This document shows, piece by piece, positions 27,070 through 34,267 of a stretch of 37,114 bases of DNA. Every line of letters starts with the position of its first letter. Within the stretch, counting starts at the first letter, position 1. Under the pieces are notes generated by a model that was not told the origin of the DNA, did no database searches, and saw only the letters and a list, made by a program, of their open reading frames with translations. A program made the position numbers and the translations under genes. This DNA is from Parcubacteria group bacterium GW2011_GWE2_39_37 (GTDB taxonomy: Bacteria > Patescibacteriota > Patescibacteriia > Patescibacteriales > GWE2-39-37), in the NCBI GenBank assembly GCA_000995135.1, contig LBWY01000005.1, forward strand, positions 1-37,114, in the 5' to 3' direction.

Positions 27070-28393
27070 AGAAACTGTTGTTGGCTCTGACCGATAGTCC
27101 GAGCAAAAGCCAAAAAATTAAAATTCCAAAATGTAAACTCCATAACCAATGATCGAATAACATAAAAAATGAAATAGTTGCAATTAACGCCAGGTTAAAT
27201 TTATTATTAGTCTTTAAACTATTCGTCACGACGCTAACTAATATCCCGATAAATAATAGAAAGCCTAAAATTCCCGTTTCCGCCCAGATCAACAAAAACA
27301 CATTGTGCACTGGCTGATAGTACCAGCTTTGCTCATCGGGTTCATTCCCCTTGACTGCCAAGCCATAGTTCCCCAGGCCCGCACCCCCCCAGGGCGATTC
27401 CTTGATTATTTTCCAAGCCTCATTGCTAGAGGAAACACGTTCTACAATCGACCTCTGCTCTAGTCTAGAATAAATGTTGAAGCGAGCAATGGCCAAGTCA
27501 TGATAGACAGACCATAAAGGCAAAAAGGAGATTATCATAACCCCTATCCCTCCAAATATCACTTTTAATCCTTTCCAATTCTTATCTTTTACAAGAAAAA
27601 TTACAAAGCCAAACAATCCTAAAACCAGGCCAAGCCATGCTGTTCGACTAAAAGAAAAGAACAAGGCAGCAGAAAAAATTATGAAATAGAAATACAACAA
27701 TAAGTTTATCAAATTTATCTTTTTTACTTGCCTTTCCTTCTCATGTCTTTCTAATAGAATTTTAAATAAAATTATAATCCCTATTGCCATCATTCCTCCT
27801 AACATATTCGGGTGATCAAAAGAACCATAAGCACGCAGCCAACGTTCCGGCAAACTACCATATTTATAAATTTCAACAACGGAGGTACCTAATGTAGCTG
27901 CCTGGTGAGAGGCCAAGCCGAGCCACTTATTGGCAAAAGTATCCTGAGAGATGAATTGCCAAATAGCCAGCAAAGCAGACGAAGCAAGTCCAGAAGTTAA
28001 ATAGAAAATCAATCTATTTTTCTTATAATCAAAATCAACAATCAGATAAAATAACCCTAGTGCAAAAAAAAGACGACTGGTGATAAAAAATGCCAACCAT
28101 CTATCTCCGGAAAAAACAATTGAAGCTAAGCTTATGGCAAATAATCCCCAAATTGAATATGAAAGCAGGTCTTTGTTTTTGCCTAAAGAAATATGCCTGA
28201 ATCTTGTATGATAAATTTTTAAAAAAATCCACAAAAATAAAATCACGAGCAATATTACATCCACCGCGTAAAGAGACATAGTGCCATATTCCCAATACGC
28301 ATGGTTGATTTCTACCGACTTAATGATCCAGCGGGTCTGCCATGGCAATAGAAAAGCAAACAGGTACAATCCATACTCGATAATTTTTTTCAT
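27059..28393 (-). CDS. O-antigen ligase / polymerase family protein (Wzy/WaaL)
   Basis: A 444-aa protein with about 10-11 membrane helices and the family's conserved features: FSFSRTAWLGLVLGLFGFVI in the membrane part, then an outer loop with PWGGAGLGNYG and QPVHNVFLLIWAETGILGF. Such enzymes join or polymerise lipid-linked glycans at the outer face of the membrane. It overlaps the nucleotidyltransferase gene upstream by four bases (ATGA) and the 62-aa gene downstream, so these three form one translational unit. The glycan substrate is unknown. Confidence 0.9.
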   Translation of the reverse strand: MKKIIEYGLYLFAFLLPWQTRWIIKSVEINHAYWEYGTMSLYAVDVILLVILFLWIFLKIYHTRFRHISLGKNKDLLSYSIWGLFAISLASIVFSGDRWLAFFITSRLFFALGLFYLIVDFDYKKNRLIFYLTSGLASSALLAIWQFISQDTFANKWLGLASHQAATLGTSVVEIYKYGSLPERWLRAYGSFDHPNMLGGMMAIGIIILFKILLERHEKERQVKKINLINLLLYFYFIIFSAALFFSFSRTAWLGLVLGLFGFVIFLVKDKNWKGLKVIFGGIGVMIISFLPLWSVYHDLAIARFNIYSRLEQRSIVERVSSSNEAWKIIKESPWGGAGLGNYGLAVKGNEPDEQSWYYQPVHNVFLLIWAETGILGFLLFIGILVSVVTNSLKTNNKFNLALIATISFFMLFDHWLWSLHFGILIFWLLLGLSVRANNSFYDD

Positions 28394-29373
28394 ATTTTAC
28401 CGTTAGTATTATTTAAGGCATTATGGAAGATTGCTTTGTATCTGTCATTATATTCTTGCCTTTTGTCATTGCTATGCAGCTTCAGCAGTTGATCATTGAT
28501 TACGACTCTGGTATCCAGATTCATTTTTTCTTTCAGCTCTTTAGCCATCAATGAGTGTTGTAAATTTTTGCAACCAGACTCAAGCCAACCCAGGCAGAAA
28601 TCTACTACTTTATAATATAGTTTGCCTGTAGCAGCGGTTTTTTTAGTGAAAGATAAGATCGGTTGCCAATTCGGTAAATACTTTTTCCGCCATTCGTTAG
28701 CTTGATTAAATCTATCGTAAGTATCATAGGGATCATAGATAGGGTTCAAGCCGCAAAGCCAATTTATAAACACTCTGTCAATCTTAGTTTCACTTGCCGG
28801 CAATACCAAGTTCGACAAATCCATTTTTTCTTCGCTCATGTAAAAACTCAGGCAGATCTTATTTTTTTTGTCATTACTTTTCGGGCGAAGTCCCAAGAAC
28901 TTAGTGACTAAGACACAGAAGAATCTCACCAGCCAAATGCGATGCTTTGCAGTGATGATGAATAAATCAATATCACCCTCTTCTTTTAAATTTTGACTGC
29001 CATAAGAGTTTACGACACCGATAAATTTTATCCAAGGGATGAATCTGAAAATTTTGGAAATAAAAACTGCGCGATTTAATTTTTTGTCAGCAAAATTGTA
29101 TCTTGCCTTCCTAATGCTGATCAGCTCATCGCGACCTGCTAAAAAATAAAAGCTTTCTTTCTGCTGTAGTAGTCTTTTCATCTCTGTGCTTTCTAATGTC
29201 TCGATGATCTTATCCACTTCTGTGCGCTCCCCGCTGCCATTTTCATCAAAAAGAAATTTCCAGATCTCCCAGCTGGTTAATGGATAATCAAACATATCAA
29301 AGAAGGCAACGGTTTTTATGATTGCCTCTTCAATACTCGAATCGTTTTTTTCTTGATTAAATGAGTTTTCCAT
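28390..29373 (-). CDS. Nucleotidyltransferase-fold protein with N-terminal winged-helix-like segment
   Basis: A 327-aa soluble protein. The central part carries the nucleotidyltransferase signature as VVNSYGSQNLKEEGDIDLFI, that is G-S followed by D-x-D, the metal site of the polymerase-beta-like fold. About 90 preceding residues (AFFDMFDYPLTSWEIWKFL) look like a small winged-helix region, and a helical C-terminal half follows. Its overlap with the O-antigen-ligase gene suggests a role in making or modifying the same surface glycan, but the family's substrates vary widely and I infer none. Confidence 0.75.
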   Translation of the reverse strand: MENSFNQEKNDSSIEEAIIKTVAFFDMFDYPLTSWEIWKFLFDENGSGERTEVDKIIETLESTEMKRLLQQKESFYFLAGRDELISIRKARYNFADKKLNRAVFISKIFRFIPWIKFIGVVNSYGSQNLKEEGDIDLFIITAKHRIWLVRFFCVLVTKFLGLRPKSNDKKNKICLSFYMSEEKMDLSNLVLPASETKIDRVFINWLCGLNPIYDPYDTYDRFNQANEWRKKYLPNWQPILSFTKKTAATGKLYYKVVDFCLGWLESGCKNLQHSLMAKELKEKMNLDTRVVINDQLLKLHSNDKRQEYNDRYKAIFHNALNNTNGKI

Positions 29374-29430
29374 TTGTCTCGGTTGTTAAACATTAAAACC
29401 GATAAATTTTAGATACCGAGAATATTATTC

Positions 29431-30525
29431 TTACTCTTCTAGTCTAGGCCTGTCCAGAATCAGCGCTTCTATTTTTGATTCACTGCCAGCAATCTTCACC
29501 ACATCCTTGTCTATTTTTTTGAATTCTTTGTAGGCGTTATTGAAATGATTTACGCTGGTTCCCAGACTGCCACCCAGTTTTTTCATAAAATCATCATAGC
29601 TTAGAATGTGTTTGCCCAGCTTCTCCACATTGATCTTGATCTCTTTGGCACTCTCTTCAATCTGCATCGCCCTTAAGCCTTGCAGTACTGTCTGTAAATA
29701 AGCTAAAAAGGAAGTTGGCGAAACAATAATCACATGCTTCTCTTTGAAAGCATATTCGATCAAATCACGAGTATTAACCTGAACTGTTCCCACCTTGTTG
29801 ACTAGCAAATCATAATATATCGCTTCCGAGGGAATAAACATGAAAGCAAAGTCCATTGTCTTTTCTGCAGGCTTAACATATTTGGAGGTTTCGTCTATTC
29901 TATTTTTCAAGTCCTGCTTAAATTGCTTCTCATATTTCTCTTTTGTTTCAAGGTCCTTGGAATTAAGTATTTTTTCATAATTCTCCAAAGAAAATTTAGA
30001 ATCAATCGGAATTATCTTTTCTTTAACAAAAACAACCGCATCAACGATTGTGCCATCTTTGAAAGGATATTGCATCTGATATGAATTGGGCGGTAATACA
30101 TTTTTTAAAGTTTCTTCCAAAAAGTATTCACCCAATACTCCTCGCTGTTTCGGATTCTTTAAAATATCTTGCAAATTTTGCAATTGAGCCGAAAAATTAA
30201 CCACCTGCTTATTGGTTTCATCTAGTTTGGTAAGTTTTTCTGTAACTTCGGCAATCAGTTTTGCAGATTGCCCGGTAATGCCTTGGATTATTTTGGTTGT
30301 ATGCCCAAACTGCTCCTGATGTGCCTGATGTGTTTCACTCAATTTTCTATCCATTACCAGGCGTAAATCGCTATTTTGCTCCGAGAGATGCGACAAGCGT
30401 TCCATTAGGGCGCCGATTTTTTCCGAATCAGTAGCCGACTCTTTTTTGCGCAACAAAAGGCTGATAATCGCCAGCAGGCCTAGAATTAGCAGAAATAAGA
30501 AAAACCCTATGATATTATTGGACAT
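29431..30525 (-). CDS. rmuC: RmuC family DNA recombination protein
   Basis: A 364-aa RmuC-type protein; members limit sequence inversions and have a PD-(D/E)XK nuclease-like domain. There is an N-terminal membrane helix (about 5-26) and a coiled coil (about 35-120). The conserved domain has GVLGEYFLEETLKNVLP, the active-site-like DGTIVDAVVFVKEKIIPIDS with DSK, and the MDFAFMFIPSEAIYY phrase that is a family hallmark. It lies divergently from the secreted protein gene; the 210-base spacer between them holds both promoters, including a plus-strand TTGACA at 30591. Confidence 0.92.
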   Translation of the reverse strand: MSNNIIGFFLFLLILGLLAIISLLLRKKESATDSEKIGALMERLSHLSEQNSDLRLVMDRKLSETHQAHQEQFGHTTKIIQGITGQSAKLIAEVTEKLTKLDETNKQVVNFSAQLQNLQDILKNPKQRGVLGEYFLEETLKNVLPPNSYQMQYPFKDGTIVDAVVFVKEKIIPIDSKFSLENYEKILNSKDLETKEKYEKQFKQDLKNRIDETSKYVKPAEKTMDFAFMFIPSEAIYYDLLVNKVGTVQVNTRDLIEYAFKEKHVIIVSPTSFLAYLQTVLQGLRAMQIEESAKEIKINVEKLGKHILSYDDFMKKLGGSLGTSVNHFNNAYKEFKKIDKDVVKIAGSESKIEALILDRPRLEE

Positions 30526-30735
30526 ATTATGCTTTAAAGTTATTTCTTTCAGTTTACCAATCCATCGCTAATTAATCAAATAAAGTGTTCTTGACAAGTT
30601 TGTCTATTCTTATTCTAGGCATAAATTTTTTACTGCTAACATTACAACAATAACATTAGAGTTTTAATAAAAGCTTCATAACAACGTATTAGTATATTAT
30701 CGGGGAGCAATTAATTTACTAATTGAAACAAGCGT

Positions 30736-31683
30736 ATGAAAAAAATCATTTACTTCGTACTTTTAATTTCATTGCTTATAGGCTCCATCGGTTTAAATTT
30801 TGCCTTGGCCGGCTCAAGCAATGGTTTAAAAGTGAACGAGCAGAAAGGCAAGATAAAATTTATTCAACAACAACGCCAACAAGATAACGAAATAAAAATA
30901 GAAATGAAAGCGCAAAATAATTCGAATCAAAATGGAACTGCCACTATTACTCAAGAAGGAAATCAAGTGAGAGTAAAAATCGAACTGGACCAGGCTCCAA
31001 ACACTTCACAGCCGGCACATATCCATACCGGCTCATGTCCTGATCCTGGAGATATAGTTTATTCCTTGAATGACGTAGTCAACGGCAGATCCGAGACTGT
31101 AGTAAACGTTTCCTTGGAGGATCTGATGAAACAACTGCCATTAGCAGTAAACGTGCACAAATCCGCCAATGAAGAGAATGTATATGTTTCTTGCGGGGAC
31201 ATAAAAAATAAAACTAACCAAATAAATAAAAGCAGATGTTATGACCAGGACGAGAGCATGAAAGTTTGGAAACAAACAATCGGAACATCAACTTTGGTAA
31301 TGATAAAATCTCAAATAGAGATCGACACAGCAACCACCTCTCCGGACGAGATTGCCAACCTGATCTTAACAGAGCTTAAAGCAAACAGAGAAACGATCGG
31401 TGAAAGCTTGAATCAACAGGAAAATGAAAAATATTTTGATGAGAATGAGATGATGATGGATCCAGGCTGTGCCCAAGATTTCTTCAAAATAATCATCAAG
31501 ACCATGGATGACACCACGGTTGCTAAAGTAATGATGAGATTCATGGTAAACAGCACAGATAACCAAACCGTAGAAAATGAAATATATAATAGAATTGACA
31601 GCCTGACAATCGAACAGATCAAGGCTGCTATGCAAAACCAACCAATGAATCCGCAACAAAATCCAAGACCTAACCAACAATAA
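30736..31683 (+). CDS. Secreted protein with CHRD / Cu-Zn-SOD-like segment
   Basis: A 315-aa protein with a clear signal peptide (about 1-26, ending NFALA-GSS). Residues about 65-155 read as a CHRD or Cu,Zn-SOD-like beta domain: VRVKIELDQAP, PAHIHTGSC, a Val-rich strand set, LAVNVHKS and VYVSCGD. The two His and the Cys pair match that type of fold; metal binding is possible but not shown. The C-terminal half is helical, acidic and ends in a Gln/Asn/Pro-rich tail. No strong SD precedes the ATG. Its strong terminator follows directly. A cell-surface or periplasm-like role is likely. Confidence 0.75.
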   Translation: MKKIIYFVLLISLLIGSIGLNFALAGSSNGLKVNEQKGKIKFIQQQRQQDNEIKIEMKAQNNSNQNGTATITQEGNQVRVKIELDQAPNTSQPAHIHTGSCPDPGDIVYSLNDVVNGRSETVVNVSLEDLMKQLPLAVNVHKSANEENVYVSCGDIKNKTNQINKSRCYDQDESMKVWKQTIGTSTLVMIKSQIEIDTATTSPDEIANLILTELKANRETIGESLNQQENEKYFDENEMMMDPGCAQDFFKIIIKTMDDTTVAKVMMRFMVNSTDNQTVENEIYNRIDSLTIEQIKAAMQNQPMNPQQNPRPNQQ

Positions 31684-31700
31684 CAAAATAAAAATAAAAT

Positions 31701-31730
31701 AAAAACTGCCGATAAACTTCGGCAGTTTTT
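31701..31730 (+). terminator. Terminator of the secreted protein gene
   Basis: A 12-bp stem AAAAACTGCCGA / TCGGCAGTTTTT (31701-31712 and 31719-31730), six-base loop, U tract. It is nearly symmetric, so it can act on both strands. It separates the conserved chromosome from the element to the right. Confidence 0.88.
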
Positions 31731-31773
31731 ATTTATAGCTAAGAGAAATTACCTGTTCAGCTTATGCTATTAT

Positions 31774-31793
31774 TGGCGGAGAGGGGGAGATTC
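31774..31793 (-). other. tRNA-Ser 3'-end remnant, candidate attachment site
   Basis: On the minus strand the 20 bases read GAATCTCCCCCTCTCCGCCA. They align exactly with tRNA positions G57 to A76: T-loop end GAAT, T-stem strand CTCCC, acceptor strand CCTCTCC, discriminator G73 as in tRNA-Ser, and CCA. No matching 5' part (GGAGAGG) is present at the expected distance, so this is a fragment, not a gene. Such 3' fragments are left when an integrase inserts an element at a tRNA gene. The orientation predicts the element to the right and an intact tRNA-Ser, on the minus strand, at its far end beyond the window. Confidence 0.6.
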
Positions 31794-31929
31794 TCACTGA
31801 GGCGGAAGCCCCTCGACAATCAGTATGTAATATCTTAGAATTCTAAAGATTTAATTTTTAAAAAATTATTTACCTCGCTAATTGACCTTGCTCAAAAGGA
31901 AGTTCTTCTCCTCCCCTCACCGAGCAAAT

Positions 31930-31958
31930 AAAAATAGAGGCTTAAAGCCTCTATTTTT
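31930..31958. terminator. Symmetric terminator at the element edge
   Basis: A 12-bp stem AAAAATAGAGGC / GCCTCTATTTTT (31930-31941 and 31947-31958) with loop TTAAA. It can terminate on both strands; no gene on the plus strand leads into it, so it may end minus-strand transcription of the element or an unannotated small RNA from about 31775. Confidence 0.8.
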
Positions 31959-32170
31959 AATTTGCGGGCTAGGTGAGTTAAGTACCCCACCACTCCAATG
32001 TCCATGGGCTTATTCACGGATCTTGGGCTGGGGTAAAATTAGGTACTAGAGTCGGGGTCTAAAAAGGTGAAATGAGACAAATGAGACACAATTACGGAGT
32101 TTTGAAACTGTCTCAGTTTATACAATAATTTTATGTTTTTATCTAACCTAAGTCAATCTATTAACTGCTT
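31959..32170. other. Non-coding edge region with repeated TGAGACA heptamer
   Basis: No gene is evident. The heptamer TGAGACA occurs at 32073-32079 and 32082-32088 in direct orientation, and as its complement at 32109-32115. A further inverted copy at 32195-32201 lies just inside the 247-aa gene, as part of the palindrome GAGACATGTCTC. An imperfect long inverted repeat TACCCCA / TGGGGTA joins 31983-31989 and 32029-32035. Such clustered short repeats near an insertion edge may be recombinase arm sites; this is inference. Confidence 0.35.
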
Positions 32171-32914
32171 CTACCTCTTTAAAGAATAGAGACATGTCTC
32201 ACCAGTATCTTGGTCATAAACTAAATTTTCAGACCTCCTTCGCTCAGTTATAGGTGAATAATCATCAAGCGAGAAAGCTTCGAGCGATCTTAAGCCTCGA
32301 CCTGCACATTCAAGGGTTCTGTATAAATAAACAATAAATGAACCAGAGTAGCGATAACGGCGAATACAGCGGTCGATATTTTCCTCAATCCTGTCGTTAT
32401 ACCCACGCCAATGCTTAAGATTTCGACTTTCTATCCATTGTTCGACAAGTTGTTTTATAAAATCTATGGCCTTTTTCTTTGCAAGTAAGTTGCCCTTTTG
32501 AGCCGTTCTGACAAGCCTGATACTAATTTGATCGCAAATCTTTTTTTCCTCTTTACTTGTCTGCACTAAAAAGGTGTAAAGATTCGCTTGATATTTATCC
32601 AAAATAGCATCAACTTCGACAATGTCTTCGTACTGTTTAATTATCTTTTTAACTTTAAATCCCCTTAACCACAACTTCTGATGCTGATTATCCAACCGGC
32701 TAACAATCTTATCCCAATCAGTTTCACCCAATTCTGTCTTAACATTTTCAGTAATGAAATTGTAAGATTTACGAACACTGTTCTTAACCCAAGCATGGTT
32801 GAAAGTTGAGGGATTCTTCTTGGACAAAGATCTGTTTAAATTTTTTATGGCCTGATCAAAATTCACATCGCTATATTTTCTTGTCCTTGACAAGCCTCCA
32901 GTAGTGATATCCAA
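32171..32914 (-). CDS. Unknown protein of the TIR-caspase cluster, faintly sigma-region-2-like
   Basis: The frame gives up to 247 aa, mostly helical and basic. Residues about 130-210 (LVRTAQKGNLLAKKKAIDFI and onward, with a RYRYSGSFIVYLYRTL phrase) faintly resemble sigma-factor region 2, where 'A.+GN..A' is followed by a F..YL pattern; there is no clear region 4. The start is uncertain: TTG at 32914 overlaps the caspase gene by 44 bases, while GTG at 32866 begins four bases after its stop and would be coupled. The last gene of the minus-strand group. Possible roles: regulator, sensor or protease target. Family not recognised. Confidence 0.7.
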   Translation of the reverse strand: MDITTGGLSRTRKYSDVNFDQAIKNLNRSLSKKNPSTFNHAWVKNSVRKSYNFITENVKTELGETDWDKIVSRLDNQHQKLWLRGFKVKKIIKQYEDIVEVDAILDKYQANLYTFLVQTSKEEKKICDQISIRLVRTAQKGNLLAKKKAIDFIKQLVEQWIESRNLKHWRGYNDRIEENIDRCIRRYRYSGSFIVYLYRTLECAGRGLRSLEAFSLDDYSPITERRRSENLVYDQDTGETCLYSLKR

Positions 32915-33839
32915 GTGCCGTTAGTTTGCATGACTTAGAATTCATCGCCGCATAGTACATGTGCTGTTCATCAACCGGAACAACAAGACCGACACTTTGA
33001 AGTTTTTGTAAATGTTTAAATATCGCAACATTTTCTTGCTGAGCAAATGGTGCAATAACTTTATGTTCAATCTTTTCAGTATTTGTATCTTCGAATGATG
33101 GATTTAGAGGAAAATGTTGCTCAGCTGAAGTGAAATATTCAGTTAATTTTCTTAAAACTTCTAATGGAACTTGCGGTACTACAGCCCTTAGCGGCGTAAA
33201 TCTAGTTATGTTTGTTTTGAAAATTGGCCGCTGATCCCACGGACCAAGTGCTTGATCGATATATGCATAAACACTACCCGGCGTTATGTAACCCCTTAAA
33301 TCTGAGGCTCCACCATGCAAGGCATCAAGTAATAAATTAGTAAAAATTCCATGACCATTTACCTCCAGTGAAGTCTCGGTGCTTTTGCTTGATGTCAAAA
33401 TTGAAACTCCCTCGCCAATGTGGGCACTCCCGCCTGTTACAAATTTAGGAGATCCAAAAGCACCAGAATAGCAGCAATCCAATATAACTACTTTATTTTT
33501 TGCCTTCGAGCTGTTTACAATGGCAAGAACTTCATCCATCGAAACGCCTTCGTCGTTTTGTTTGGCGTCTGGAGTAACAATATAACCACTTAAATCATTA
33601 ATGAAGCCGTGACCAGAAAAATACAATAACGCCGTATCACTATTACCACTAAACAAATCAATAATTAACCCTTTTAGCTCAGATTTTGTAGCAACGTCGG
33701 TTACAAGCCTAACATCAAAGTTCGGGGAGCCATCACCATTTGTTTCAATTATACCACCAAACGCTGAGGCATCATTTACACAACCATGAAGTGGTGATGA
33801 TGGATAGTTATCGATGCCAACAACTAATGCTTTTTTCAT
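32871..33839 (-). CDS. Caspase-like protease (peptidase C14) with C-terminal winged-helix-like domain
   Basis: A 322-aa cysteine protease of the caspase/metacaspase fold. It begins KKALVVGIDNYPSSPLHGCV, typical of the p20 domain, and has the catalytic histidine H77 (YFSGHG) and cysteine C123 (DCCYSG, preceded by VVIL). The usual fold ends near residue 220. Residues about 225-322 add a helical region that ends in a winged-helix-like segment (FKHLQKLQSVGLVVPV ... LTALGYHYW), which may bind a ligand, partner or DNA. It starts one base after the TIR-like gene's stop. Together they form the TIR-caspase pair of type IV Thoeris, in which a TIR-made nucleotide activates the protease. Confidence 0.92.
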   Translation of the reverse strand: MKKALVVGIDNYPSSPLHGCVNDASAFGGIIETNGDGSPNFDVRLVTDVATKSELKGLIIDLFSGNSDTALLYFSGHGFINDLSGYIVTPDAKQNDEGVSMDEVLAIVNSSKAKNKVVILDCCYSGAFGSPKFVTGGSAHIGEGVSILTSSKSTETSLEVNGHGIFTNLLLDALHGGASDLRGYITPGSVYAYIDQALGPWDQRPIFKTNITRFTPLRAVVPQVPLEVLRKLTEYFTSAEQHFPLNPSFEDTNTEKIEHKVIAPFAQQENVAIFKHLQKLQSVGLVVPVDEQHMYYAAMNSKSCKLTALGYHYWRLVKDKKI

Positions 33840-33840
33840 A

Positions 33841-34251
33841 TTATTTATTTTTACCCTCCTTCATCACCTGTTTAATTGCCGAAGCGATTTTCTCCCAATC
33901 CCAGCTAATCGTCCTATTTCTTGGTAATCCGCTAGGCAACGTGCTTAACCCACCGGCTCCATCAACATAAACACCAAAAACTGGGACATCACACTTATTT
34001 GCAAAAGAGATTTCTTTTACTACACCAGTAGCTGAAGCTATGTTCTTGCCAACCAACACAATTACAAGATTGCATTTGTTAATTTTTTCTTCAATTAACT
34101 TCTCCCATTGACTCTGGGGCAAAGATGATTTTGAAGACCAATCATCAACGTTAAATGGTGTCTTAGAGTTTTTCGCCTGGCCAGCAAACATAATCTTTTC
34201 ACTCGAATTGTGGTCAAAGTCAAAGCTGATAAATGCTCTTGGGTTGTTCAT
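33841..34251 (-). CDS. TIR-like protein (DUF1863/ThsB type)
   Basis: A 136-aa single-domain protein that matches the TIR-like family typified by MTH538 and ThsB: PRAFISFDFDHN at the start, WEKLIEEKINKCNLVIVLVG in the middle, and ATGVVKEISFANKCDVPVFG. The glutamate E80 in VKEI aligns with the catalytic Glu of NAD-consuming TIR domains such as SARM1 (HKEI). This predicts NAD cleavage and production of a cyclic ADP-ribose-type signal. It follows the repressor by 16 bases and precedes the caspase-like gene by one base, so all three are one transcript. No SD is visible; that TIR output feeds the caspase is by analogy. Confidence 0.88.
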   Translation of the reverse strand: MNNPRAFISFDFDHNSSEKIMFAGQAKNSKTPFNVDDWSSKSSLPQSQWEKLIEEKINKCNLVIVLVGKNIASATGVVKEISFANKCDVPVFGVYVDGAGGLSTLPSGLPRNRTISWDWEKIASAIKQVMKEGKNK

Positions 34252-34267
34252 TTTTTTAAATTAATAA

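Noticed and set aside
26897-27097. Plus-strand 66-codon frame opposite the 62-aa gene
   Set aside because: Lacks a ribosome site and terminator; the minus-strand frame has a coupled start and a downstream terminator.
31774-31865. Complete tRNA gene on the minus strand
   Set aside because: Only positions 57-76 match; no GGAGAGG acceptor strand, D arm or anticodon arm occurs at the required distance.
31960-32060. Remnant coding sequence on the minus strand at the element edge
   Set aside because: A short frame reads to the terminator, but it is interrupted by a stop upstream and shows no recognisable family.
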